Assembly: GCA_907164885.2 (NCBI GenBank)
Contig: OU015498.1
Location: 84,870,142-84,934,141, forward strand
DNA: 64,000 nucleotides
Source of the DNA: Dolomedes plantarius
Lineage: Eukaryota; Arthropoda; Arachnida; Araneae; Dolomedidae
Direction: 5' to 3'
Shown: positions 13,541 through 27,000 of the stretch, in pieces
How positions within the stretch are numbered: position 1 is the first letter of the stretch
How the letters are laid out: each line of letters opens with the position of its first letter
Translations under genes and position numbers: made by a program
The notes under the pieces: model-generated
What the model was told of the DNA's origin: nothing
The model's input: only the letters and a program-made list of their open reading frames with translations
The model's database searches: none

Positions 13541-13571
13541 TTGTTAACACCATGAATCATGGTGTTAGCAA
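13541..13571. repeat. Near-perfect 31-bp palindrome upstream of DHX35
   Basis: Arms TTGTTAACACCATGA and TCATGGTGTTAGCAA, 14 of 15 pairs matched around a single base. It lies about 400 bases upstream of the first recognised DHX35 exon. Confidence 0.85.
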
Positions 13572-13574
13572 TCG

Positions 13575-13760
13575 ATGACACTTACAATGTTTAGAAATTT
13601 TGAATGGCATCTTTCCAAACAACGTGCCAATATTAAAAACATAAACATACTAAATAGTAGTTTTCGTTACGTTTCCTTGCCGTCCATAATGAATTTCTCG
13701 CGTGTTTACAATTTTAATATTGATTACATTTTTCAACCATCATTTGCAATTAAAAACAAG
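13575..13760 (+). promoter_or_regulatory. Candidate DHX35 5' end
   Basis: Several CpGs cluster near 13620-13710, within 400 bases of the N-terminal exon. An ATGAATTTCTCGC before GTGTTT (13689) would leave the right phase for the next exon, but it lacks the usual FWKPG-type start. Speculative. Confidence 0.2.
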
Positions 13761-13970
13761 TAGAAAATAAATTTATTATCTACTGTACCTAAATAATTTA
13801 ATCTTGCTAAAACTTTACACCTAGGATAATGTCATTTCGACCAAGGTTCTTAAAACCAGGTTTCATGATATCTCTTTTATATGTTTTTCTTCATTTTCAT
13901 ATATTATTTAAATAATAATTTTAAACCCAAGCACATCTTTATTAAACTTTTTATTTTTTATTTTATTTAG

Positions 13971-14083
13971 TAGATTGCTCTGTTGAAAGGAAGGATACAT
14001 ATGAAAGTGAACAACCCGTTTTATATAATCCCGATTCTACCCTTTCTTTCGAACAACAACGTCAGAGGCTTCCGATCTTCAAA
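13971..14083 (+). CDS. DHX35: DHX35 N-terminal coding exon
   Basis: This exon lies outside the longer open frames and was found by homology. It follows TTTATTTAG and ends before GTATGA. It reads DCSVERKDTYESEQPV then LYNPDSTLSFEQQRQRLPIF plus K, matching the conserved YNP-x5-LS-x-EQQRQ-x-LP-x-FK segment just upstream of the helicase core. It ends in phase 0 and joins HQNHILYLVEK of the next exon. The acceptor could also be three bases downstream (13974). An ATG in this frame is absent upstream, so at least one 5' exon is missing. Confidence 0.88.
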
Positions 14084-14957
14084 GTATGACTTTATATGTG
14101 ACGAGCATAAATATATGTCTTAGAAAGTTTATGAGTTTGTTTCTGTGTTCAATGATCACTACACGTAAATTCGTCCAATATGACTATATGTCTCTACGTT
14201 CATAATTTGTCACGAAGTCCAGTGCAGTGGCGTAGCGAGGAGGGGGCAAGGGGATCTATCAAGCCCGGGCGCCACTCGCAGATGGGCACCGATATAGGGT
14301 GTATATAATATATTACTGTATGTTGTTTTTTTTTTTTTTTTTTGGGGGGGGGGGGATGGGCACCAAAAAGGTATCGTGCACCGGGCGCCAGCTATGCTCG
14401 CTACGTCACTGGTCCAGTGATCATTATTATAAAATAGTAATCACCACTGTACGTATGTAGAAGAAATAGTTAGATTTATAATAAGTCTTTTGTATAGGCC
14501 TCCAAATAATTATATTTTAACATTATTTCTGCCAAATGGTGTATGGAACAGAAACTTTACCTCTTCTGCTTATTATTTTCCAAAATAATTTCAGAAAATT
14601 AAGATACTTAAATATTTTATACCTGCAGACCTATTATAGATATGTGATGCTTAAGCCAAAAGTTTAAGAATTATTATTTTTTAATTAATTGTAAGTGTTC
14701 TTACTTCGTACCTTTGGGCATAGCATTTTCATGTGATCTCATGGGGGTTGAATGTATTGATTAAGTTTTATTTTCATGTCAATGCACTTGGGGGAACTTA
14801 TTTTCACTGAGTCAGGGCTCTCTCAAAATTTTGCTATTTCCTCTCAAACATTTTAAAATTAGTTTAGAAAGTATTATTCTTTAATAAACAGAAACATTTA
14901 TTAAAATATTCGTAAATTAAATTTTTCTATTGTTTTGTGGGAGAGGTAAGGGAGGAG

Positions 14958-15025
<68 letters not shown>

Positions 15026-18000
15026 ATACATACCTGCACATTTATCAGTATGGATGGAGAAGAATACATTGTTTTTGGATAAAAAGTACTTGCATGGTTG
15101 ATGGCTCTTAGAAAGTGCAGGAAATCTACCCAATATATATAAGGATAATTTTGAACTTTTGATGTCATGAGGAAAATGTTTCTTTTGAATATAATCATAA
15201 ATTTATAGTAGATATTTGTTAAATAAAGCAATGTAATGTGAGTGCTAAGCTTTTGGTGTTTATATTTATATGGAAAAGATAGAATAATTATTCTTAGATT
15301 ACCATTGAAAGCATATATTATATATGACATATTATTGTATTTGATTAAATTGTTTTCCTTTTTATAATCTTTCCCATTCCTGTAAATTTTCCTCATTCAA
15401 TAATATTTTTTCAGCTTTTTTATGGTTTGATTTCCCCCCCCCCCCCCAATTTGTAACGATAACTTTAATATTGTCTCATTAGACTGTTTCTATACATAAT
15501 GGTATTCTTATAATTTTCTAAGAAATATTGTTATCAGTTATTTTTTTTAACATTTCCATAATACTTTGTGTGAAAAGTATTATATAAAGGAAAATTGACT
15601 ATGGGATGGAAGTGGTAATATTACCATATAAAATTTTTAAACATAAAGAATTATATAATCTAAATAATTATAAGGAGTTAAAACTGTTTTAAAATTCAGC
15701 TCTTTATTCACTGTATGTCTTTTACTTACATAGAGTATATTAATATATCTCGAACTGTGACAAAATATGTATTGTTTTTATTTTTATGTTATTTTGTTTT
15801 TTCAGCACCAAAATCATATTTTGTATCTTGTGGAAAAATTTCAAACTGTTATTGTACTTGGTGAAACAGGATGTGGGAAGAGTACTCAAATTCCTCAAGT
15901 ATGATAAACTTTTAATTCAAACTGATGCAATTATTTTACATTTAAAAGTTTTTTATGAATATAGAAATTTTTTGTAAATCTTCTTATAGTTTGCTTTAGG
16001 TTTTAAATAGTACTGATAATTAGGTAAATAACTGATGGCTACATTACCTTTTAAAAATAATTAAAATAAGTCACACCCAGCATATTTCTTTTAAAGAGAT
16101 GTATAAATGTCATCTACAATGAAATAAGAATTTTGTGTAGATGATACTTCTAAATTTAAAAAGAATGAAAGAAATGTATAGATTTAGAGCACTTTTAGTT
16201 ATTTTGACTTGTTACATCTCAATACATACAGTATCATTGAGTCTATGCTGCTGTGACAGAAGCTGAAATAGTGGGAGAATTTTTCTCTTGGTTATTTCAG
16301 GCTTAAAAGCTAGAAAAGAGAGCATTTTATGTTTAATATGATAATATGATCTATATTGAATGTTGGCTTCATAAAATGAAGACTTTTCAGATACATCTCC
16401 AAGAGTTATCAGCTGTACTCAAAAATTAATCACTTGCACATTTTCTTTTAAACAGAAAACTTTGAAAACTGTTAATATAATTAAAAATCTCTTTTTGTTA
16501 TATTTTAAATGGTAAATCACAAACTATTAAGTGTATTCATTTTAAATTTCTTTCTTTTAGTATCTATTAGAAGCTGGTTGGGCAAATTATGCAGTTATTG
16601 GTGTCACCCAACCTAGAAGAGTAGCAGCTACCATGGTATACTATTTAGAATATGTTTTTAACGTCTATTCTCTATTGCATATATTTTTGATAACCTTCAT
16701 CTGATAAGAGTTGTGTAGACATGTTCTTAAATTTGAAATTAATTTTCTGAAGAATCTTTTTTTTATTTCTGTTAAATTTCTGAGTTCATTAAATTATTTT
16801 AGGTAATTTGAAGGATTTAAATGTATGACAAAATAATAAACACATTTTTAGAAGTTTTAGTCCTTAAAAATAACGAGTACTATAAAAACTTAGATGAATT
16901 TCTATAAATTGCCTTTTACAGGAAGGATTTGCCAAAGTTCTTACAGTTAGATTTTTATAAACTTAGGAAATATTACAAAATGTATATTTCTGGAAATTAA
17001 ATCCTTGATGACTGAAAGAAAATTTTTTTTTTTAAAATATTCAGATGTTAAGTTTTTAGTGGGAATTTATTAAAATTTTTTTATATATTTTATTCATTTT
17101 TCAGTTATTCCCATTCAGTTTGTTCATGTATAGTGTTTACTATTTTCCCCTTATTTGATATTCATTGATGAAGGAGTTCATGTGTTTAAATGTGTTATTT
17201 GACCTCTTTTTCAGTTGGCTTCTAGAGTAGCTGAAGAGAAGGGAACTTTATTAGGACAGCTTGTTGGATATAGTATTCGCTTTGAAGATTGCTTTAGTCC
17301 AGCTATTACTAAAATTAAAGTAGCTATATTGTGTTTTTTGTGTATTTATATATTGTTTATGATTAAAAAATGCATCGTCAATATTTTTGTGTAATGCCGT
17401 TAATTTACATGACTTAAGACAAAAATATCTGTATTCCTGTAAAATATGTATTTATATAAAATATTTTATATTGAGACAAATTTTACTTGAAGTAGTTTTT
17501 TAGCATGCTTTAAACACATCAAGATATTTCGTATTTTCATTAATAGCTAAAAATTTTATTTTGATGTCAACTTTGTGATATAAAATATCAAAATGGTGTT
17601 CGTTTAATGGTTGGATATTTTGTGTGCAAATATAGATAAAAGTGTATGGATAATTAATGTTAATTATACATCTATGTGTAAAATATTTTATGCACAAGTT
17701 TTGCATTTTTAATATGTTCATACTGGAGTCATAAACCAGTTACCAATAATTCTATAAGTAGAAATTTTCACCTTTCCAAAAGTGAAAGAATTCTAGGTTT
17801 GGAATTATCATTCTTTGGTGTATTATTTATAATACAATGCTGATATGCTGATAACAAGAGAGAAACTTGTCTGTAACTGCCCTATGATCATGCTAAAGGC
17901 AAGATCATCATAGTTTAGTACATTTTACTGACATTCATTTTTTCGTGTGATAAGTTATTCCTATTTTTGGATTTTCTGCATTTTAATTTTTTTTCAAAAA

Positions 18001-21000
18001 TTCCTTTTATATTTGTAGTAATTGTTTTGAATAACAATACAGCAAAGTTATGCATTTTTTTATCTCCCCGACATACAAGAGCTTATTAGAATTTCAATAC
18101 TTGTCTTGAATTTTGCTCTAAATATTGATTATTCTATTCTGTAAAAACCTGTGAGAAAGTTAAGGTATAATATTTCATTATATAATGGTATTAGTTAGCT
18201 TTTACTTGTCACTTACATAGTAGTGGATTTTCATCCTGGTACCATTTGAAATAACTTAGTTAAAATTGTTATAGCAACATCTCTTTAAGTTACAGCATAC
18301 TGCATATTTTGTTTTCAGCTAGAAATTAATTATATAGGAGTGTCTATTGTTTTTTTCTTGCCAGTGTGTCAATGAAGTTTGAGAAAATTCAATAGCCACT
18401 TTACTGATTAAATTGATCCTGTTATCTTGCTCAGAAGTTTGAGCATTTCTAATTAACATAACTATTTTCTGGAAAGTTATTTTAAACTTTCCAAAGCTGT
18501 TAAAATCTGTCTAATTTTATTGGTAGATAAAGATTAAATAATAGAAAAATGATTTTGTATCTAAGAAGTATGAGAAATTGAACTATTCTAATGAATTGAA
18601 GCTCCCCAATAAATAATAGACAAATGATATGTTTATACATTCTTTGAAACCTATGAGATAAGACATTTTGTTTCCAGCTAGAATCAGCTAGATCTAAAAT
18701 GCAGTTATAGATTATTTCATATGTTCAGTATAATGTACTTTAAATGTTTTTGTGTTTATTTTGACATTAATATTCATAATTTTGCTTTAATTTTACTCTT
18801 TTTGGTCTAAGTACAGAGCTGAATTTTATTTCAAAATTTTGTTTTATTAATGGCTTATATTATAAGAATGAAACTAAAGTATATAGAAGTTAATCAGCAT
18901 TTTCTTGACTGGACTATATATAATTCTAAAACTTAACTCTCTCTCCAGACATTTTCAGATTAAAATTTTTAGTTTTGTGCTTGAAAATTACATTCCTGTG
19001 TCCTAATGAAAATCCAGTGTATTAAACAATTGATTTTATAACTTTAAATGTTTTTGTGTTTAATTGCAAATTCTTTTAATATTGCTAAACTATGTATAAA
19101 GATTTCACCTTTAAATGTTTTCCCTTTCAGTACATGACTGAAGGCATTTTAATAAATGAAATGATGTCAGACCCTTTGCTAAGATATTACTCAGTATTAA
19201 TTCTTGATGAAGTTCATGAGAGGTCTTTGAATTGTGACATTACTCTTGGTTTATTGAGAAAAATCATTAAGAAAAGACCCGATCTAAAACTTATTATTTC
19301 ATCAGCCACATTTGAAGCTGAAACTATATTTAAATTTTTCAACAAGAATGAGACAGATGACAGGTAAAATGTTTGTTATATTGTGTTGAAACAATGTTTT
19401 ATGTGTATGCTCTACAGTTATTTATTATTATTATTATTATTATGAATTTTTGGATCACTCATCTACAACATTAGTGAATTACTATCATAAATAGTATTCT
19501 AGCTGTTAGAAACTGATTGTTGAAAATGAAGTCTTTTTAAACATATTTTGCACTTTAACTTAGTAGTCATAGTAACATTAAAACTTGAAAGAGTAGTAGC
19601 TTAATTTTGATCGATTGAGTTCAAACCCTATCCTATTCATCATTTCATCTATTTCTTGACTGTAATATTTCATACCTGACTCCGCACATCTTTGCTAAAT
19701 CTAAATAATATCAACAAAATTCTGTTACAGTTTGTTCTTTCATTACAAGCACATATAACCTCTCTCATTCCAAGTGATTTAAGTTTATGATTATGTGTTA
19801 TTTATTGTTCTTTTGCCTAATTATTACTGATTTATGAAAGGATAATTGTTGAATATATTTTTCTTTTATTTGAAAGAATAAGTCTTGAAACTTTTGTTCC
19901 TTCCACTCTTTAAGTATTGTCTTAGACAGTGAACTTTAATTTTTAATCTAAATTCTTTACTTTCTGTTGAAAAATTGTAAGATAGAGAAAGATTGAGTAA
20001 TCCATTAGTTAGTTGATTGCATAATGTCAGATAATGCTTACTGGTAATCTATAATTTAGAGATTTGTAAATATATAAAATATTTTCCCACCTTTACAGTT
20101 TTGTATGCATTGAGATATTAAAAGCATCATGTCATTTTTAAAAAAAAAATTTCTTCAAATTTTTATCTATATTTGTTTTACTCTATTTTTTAGATCTAAA
20201 GACACCTCTGTCATAATAAGTGTTGAGGGTAGAAATTATCCAGTAGACATTCATTATTCAACAGCACCAGTTCCTGATTATGTAAAGGCCTCAGTAGATA
20301 CAGCCATTAAAATTCATCTAAATGAACTTCCTGGAGATATTTTAATATTTTTAACTGGACAAGAAGAAGTTGAAATGGCAACATCAATGCTTATGTGAGT
20401 TGAGGTTTAGATTTATGTTTTCTCTGACCTGTACAATTAAACTTTTTAGCTCTGTAATGTGCTATAAAATTTCATTATTTGCAGAGATTATGCAAGGGAT
20501 ATGAAAGGTAAAAGTAATGTTATGAAGTTGTTTGCAGTTCCCTTGTATGGTGCTATGCCTATGTCAGAACAAGTATGAAATTTTCCTTATTTAATCACTT
20601 AATATTATTTGTACTGTCTGATTTAAGATTAGAATGATTGGGGACTTAACTGCTTGATGAGCAGATAAATATAAATGTCTACAAAATAATAATTTCACAA
20701 AAGGAAAAAAAAAAGTTCAAATATAGTAAGAACTGTATCAATTAAATGTTTGAATCAACTCTTATGCTTTTAAATCTTCTCTTTAGAATATCAAAAATAA
20801 TTGAGTCGTAATTTGTTTCAATCTTTCTCTTGAAACAATTTTTAATCTAACAAACCAAATGAATTATGGAACTTCATTAAAAATAAATACAACAAACAAA
20901 CTTGAATTTTGACTGGATTGCCCAGAAATTCACTACATGAACAAAAAACATAATATGCATTTAATCAATTATAGTTAAAAAAAAATTATGACACCATATA

Positions 21001-24000
21001 AAGTAGCTATTTTTTTCATTTCTATTTTTTAATTCTTGTTATAACGTCAGTTATTTTTGTGTTGGATAATTTCATTATTTATCATAAAGGATTTAAATAC
21101 TCATCATATTCATGTATTTAATTTGCAAGATGTTTATGTGCTTTGACCTCTCCACAAACATGAGTTATTAAATATCAAAACTGCCCATTTATGTATTTTC
21201 TTTTCAATTTATAATAGTTATTTTAAAGAATGCAAATTATATCAAAATACAGTATTTTGCTTGTAGTAATATAATTTGTATTAGTTTTAGTGTCTGAAAA
21301 ATTGCAATTAGATTATTTTGTTGCATAGTGAGTTTTTTTGTCTCAAAGATTTACTAATGTTGATCATTGAACTCAGTTTTCAAATGCAATATTCTAATTG
21401 AAAAAGTCACTGTTTTGAAATAAGCTTAAATAAAAGGATTTTAGGGTATTTGAATAATTTACTTGGTATTATACTTTAAGAATGTTATTTAAAATTTTTA
21501 GGTTAATGTATTCAAACATTTGGTTAGAAGTGTGCGAAAAATTGTTGTGTCTACAAACATTGCTGAAGCATCACTTACCATCAGTGGTATTACATATAGT
21601 AAGTTTTGTTTTTTTAATTCATTTTTATTGACAAATTTTTAGTATTGAGGTGGATGACAATTTTATCTCTTTTTTAAACAATCTAGTTGTGGATAGCTGC
21701 TTTGTTAAACTACGTTGCTTCAATCCTCATTCTTGTACTGACTCACTTGTTATAGTGCCTGTTTCCCAGGCTTCTGCTGAACAGAGGGCTGGAAGAGCTG
21801 GTAGAGTGCGGTCAGGAAAAGCTTTTAGATTGTGTACTGGTAATATTTATACCATTAATTGCAGTTTAATTTTGTTATTAGAAATTTTGTCATTTAATTA
21901 TACTTGCTTTTTTTATTTCTTGTTTTATAACTGTGTGGGGAAATTTTGATATTCATTTAAAATTTTGAACTCTGGTTTGTGTTATAAACATTTTGCAATC
22001 TTAGCTGTAAGAAAAATTACTATACTAAATTGGGGTCAGATCATCTGCAACTTAATTTCTCTTGGAACTTATTAACCTTGTTTAAAAATTGAGGCATTAT
22101 ATATATAAAACAGTTCCGTAACTGACTGACTGACAGATAATGCACAGACCAAAATGCTGGCCCTAAAGGGTTGAAATTTTGCATGGTGATTCTTCTTATA
22201 GTGTAGGGGTGTACTAAGAAAGATTTTTCAAAAATTCTTCTTAGATTTTTTAAAATTAAATTTTTAAGCTGTTTTTGTAACATTCTTTAAAGTTTGCATT
22301 TAAAATAATACTCTGAGGATTATAAAATTTATATCACGAGAAAGATCATAAAAATTCCTTTAAAATGAAACCTTTTTTGAATCTTTACCTCCATTTTCTG
22401 ATTTTTGGTTAATTTTTAAAGATTAATTTTTAGAATTTAATTTATTAAATGCTGATCACGTGGTTTCTTTTCTTTTTGTGATACTTTAAATTAATTTTGC
22501 ATCATGTGCATAACAACGAAATAAATTGGCAAAAAATATTTTTTTCTTTCGAATGTGGCAGACGATTGGACATTATCCAAAAAAATATTAAAATATAGTA
22601 AAAGAAATGTTCTTCAAACTGTACTTTATTTACTGTACTATATTCTTTAGTATGTTCTATTAGATTTAATTTTAGTATTTTCTTCTACATTATTTTGTCT
22701 AAAAAAATCTCCGTTACAATTTTTTTATAAATATATATATATATTTTTTTGGCATTAATTGCATACATTGACTGTTGTATTTATTATAAATATACAGGTA
22801 GCCCTCCTACAGCACGGCATCTTACAACACGGTTTTGCTCTAACACGATAAGATAAATTGCGAGAACCCTCGTATAACACTGCAACCTGTAGCACAGTTT
22901 CGCTCTAACACGATAAAAAAATTACAAAAACCTTTATACAATACTGTACTTCTATAGCACTAGATAACAGGATTTTTGTTTAACACATCTAAAAACTAAA
23001 TTACCTTAAAATAATGACAGGAAGGAGTAATGAACTAGAGTGGCTTTGCATGAAAATGTGTAAACAAATTATAATTTATTCATTTATAACTCTATAAAAT
23101 TATAAAAAAGCCTAAGCTTAGCTGAAAATCTTGAATCATATTTTTTGAATGCAGACCCTTCCGCTGAAAGAAGCCGAAAATTCAAAAGGGAGCTGCAAAA
23201 TTGTCTCCATGCCGTGAATCTACAAACACGTAAGAACCAGCAAATAAACCAAAATTACAGAATTTTTAAAGAGGATAGAATGTGCAAAAAATCTATTTGA
23301 AGAAATAGGTTCTGAAAGTGAAGGTGATATCGTTCAGTCGAAAAAACAATCTCGTTTAACTGTACTGTGCAGTGATGAGGAAGAAATTTATTAAATGAAA
23401 ATAATATTTTTTGGTTTCTTTTCTTTTTGTGTTGTACATACATTTATATTTTTAAACACAATTAAGTTGCTTATATGGAATTTTTTTTTAAAAATGTTTG
23501 TTTTTAATAAGTTTTAGGAACGTAACCACCTATTTTGAACTCTCTGGGTCTCATATAACACGGTTTCACACAACACGGCATTATCTAGGAACCTATCTGC
23601 CGTGTGATAGGAGGGTTACCTGTATTTCTTTGATTTTTTTTTTAGCATTAACTGCATACATTGACCGTTGTATTTCATTTGAATGTACTCCATAGCGAAG
23701 CATGGGTATTCAGCTAGTCTTATTTAAAATCAGATAGAGCCTCCAGGGGTGGACAAGTGATAGAAGTACTTTATTTCACTGGTTAAGTATAGTATTATTG
23801 CTGGGGCCTGGAGTTTTTTTTCTTTTTAAAGTAAGAATCACTCAAATATCATCTCAAGTATAGGCATTTTAAATCTGTGAGTATGAGAGACTTGCTTTGA
23901 AAGGTCATATTAGTTAAAATTTAGGTAATTTCTCCCCACAGGGTAACTAGAAACTGGGTAGATTGCTTTCACTATGCATTGTTGAAATTAAAATAGAAGT

Positions 24001-27000
24001 ATTTTTTGTAATGGAATAGCATTTGCTTTAGAATTGCAAATGGTAGTTTTTCTTTAGTATCTTTATTAATGTTGAGTATTTTTTATATTGGGCAAATTTT
24101 TTCATAATGTTTAATGTAAATTTTTACTTAATGCATTCACCAAAAGAATATATTTTCATTGGAATTGATCACACATCTGTTCCAATTTTAATTTATACTG
24201 TTATGTTGACTGTTATTGTTTTGTGGTCAAAATGTTTGGGTAAAAGGGGACAGAAATTTCAATAAACTTTAACATTTTATGTGAATATTATGTACTATAT
24301 TAATTACATTATCTTTTTTTTTTCTATTTTTTCTCTTAGAGGAAGATTTCCTGAAACTTCCAAAATTCACAGTACCAGAAATGCAAAGAAGTAATTTGGC
24401 ACCAGTAATACTTCAATTGAAGGCACTAGGGATTGAAAATATCTTGAGATTTCCTTTTCCATCAGTATGTATAATTGAAGAAGCTATGTATTTCTAATTT
24501 ATGTAATTATTATTTTAAGGGCTAAAATTGGAGGCCAGTTTATGACAATGCTAATATTTTGGATTTATTTAATAGGTTTTGAAAAACAATGTTAAGTAAA
24601 AATAAATTTACTTTCATGTCATGTATATTTTACACTATAATTGCGAATTCAATAACTCTGTGATCAGTTTCAATTACATATTATCATTAGGATAATAGAG
24701 TCTATTCACGATTTATTGTTGGTAAAATATATTGATTTGATTTCTCTCTTATTTTCAGCTGAATAGTGTCTCTGAATATCCGTATTGTAATAGTACTCAA
24801 TACTTAAAACTAATGCTTTCTATGCTCTTGAAGAGCATCAATACTTCTATCAAAAATCAAATATGATTGCTTTAACTCTAAGCTTAAAAAATTTATTTTG
24901 AAGTGTTGATTCTTTAATTTCATGTCTCTGTAATATATTCATTTGATAACATAAAATATCTATTTATCGACATCATGCAATGTTTACAATATTCTAGATT
25001 ATTATCTTTTTTTAAGTTCATATTATTCTCACCAAATAATGCTATTTTTCTGTATGTAATTTATTTTAATTTTTTTGAGTCTTCCTTTACTGATGACCTT
25101 TATTTATGAAACTGTTGTACTAACTTAACCATTTCTGCCACTGAAAGCTACATTTTGAGTTTACCATTTTAAAAATTACATTTATTTCTGCTGAAATACA
25201 TATTTTATGTAAATCTAATTTTAGACTCTTATTAGTCATTGAAATTGGTAATTGAATTTTGGAAATTTTTTTAGGCTCCTCCCTCAAAGCATGTAATAAG
25301 TGCTTTAGAACTCTTATTTGCTCTTGATGGTAAGATAATTTATATTTATTATGTGTTTTGTGGATTTTATTTAAAAAAGAGAGAATGCAAGCAAATAATC
25401 TTTATTTTAATTAATTATGTCAACCCATAATATATCCCCATGAAGTAAAAATTGTTCTCCATATAACAGATTTCAATGTCGCATGTTTTGGAAATATATG
25501 ACTATGAATGAATACTTTTTTCTTAAACAGCTAATTCTTTAATCCCATTTCAACAATGTTCATAAAAAGTCATGTTTTATATTATATTATATCTATATAT
25601 ATAAAACAGTTCTGTAACTGACTGACTGACAGATAACGTACAGACCAAACCGCTGGACCTAAAGGGCTGAAATTTTGCATGGCGATTCTTCTTGTAGAGT
25701 AGGGGTGCACTAAGAAAGATTTTTTAAAAATTCTTCTTAGATTTTTTCAAATTAAATTTTTAAGCTGTTTTTGTAACATTCTTTAAAGTTTTGCATTTAA
25801 AATAATAATCTGAGGGTTATAAATTTATATCATGAGAAAGATAATAAAAATTCCTTTAAAATGAAATCTTTTTTGAATCTTTACCTCCATTTTCTGATTT
25901 TTTGGTGAATTTTTAAAGATTAATTTTTAGAATTTAATTTATTAAATGCTGATCATGTGGTTTCTTTTCTTTTTGTGATACTTTAAATTAATTTTGCATC
26001 ATGTGTATAACGAAATAATTTGACAAAAAAAATATTGAAATACGGTAAAAGATAAAATATAACCACTAGACTAATTGAGATGGAAGTTTTTATGAATTTA
26101 ATTCAAAATAGTATGTTTTATGGATATTAAACATACAAATTAATTGCATATATTGGCTGTTGTATTTAATTTGGATATTTTCTTCCACATTATTTTGTCT
26201 ATAAAAATATCAGTTACAATTGTTTTATAAATATTTTTTGTTCGCATTAACTGCATACATTGACCGTTGTATTTAATTTGAATGTACTCTGTAGTGAAGC
26301 ATGTGTATTCAGCTAGTATGATTATATATGAGTTATGGTTTTTAAAGCACTCTTATTTTGTAAAGCCTTTGTGCTAGGGTTATTTAAAAAAAACATTCAT
26401 TACTTTCTTGCTAAAAAATATCAGTGGTTTTTCATGTCTTAATTCTGTTGTTGACTTAGAACTACAATTATTTTTTACTTCAGGAACATATATCAGTTTG
26501 TGTTGAACTGTAAATCCTGTATTATGGTTGTGCATCAGTTGATATCATAGACTGTTGATACCCATGATAAACTCAAGGGAATTTTCCTCCCAGTATTTAG
26601 TGAAGGTAGACATTAAAGAAAAAAAAGCACATAGTTTTTAAAATTTAAAATTTTTTGTTGCGTTGGATATGTTACTACACACAATCCAGTATCTATTAGC
26701 ATTCAAAGTAGAGTTCTGTACAGCTAAATTTGAATGTGAAATAAGACTAAAATTTTCTTTAAGATAAAAATAGTTTATTTACTATAAGCAAAACATTGCT
26801 GAAAAATAAAAGATTCAACTTAATGTCGAACATAGGAAGACCAAACACACCAGTACGCTTTATATATATACAGAAAATGAAAAGAACATGATGGGAATAG
26901 CCACTTCTCCAACCCATCGTGATCAGTTACATAATATGGCGGTTTACTGTTACTCTAAATTAGCATATAATTTACTTCTAAATTAATCAAGAGTAAATAA

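Noticed and set aside
14917..15396. 159-codon - strand frame
   Set aside because: Its end is the (TA)n(TG)n microsatellite; the rest is AT-rich intron of DHX35 with no homology.
22096..26316. Tandem or segmental duplication of intron sequence
   Set aside because: The two similar blocks have discrete Helitron-like ends between A and T, so independent insertion explains them better.
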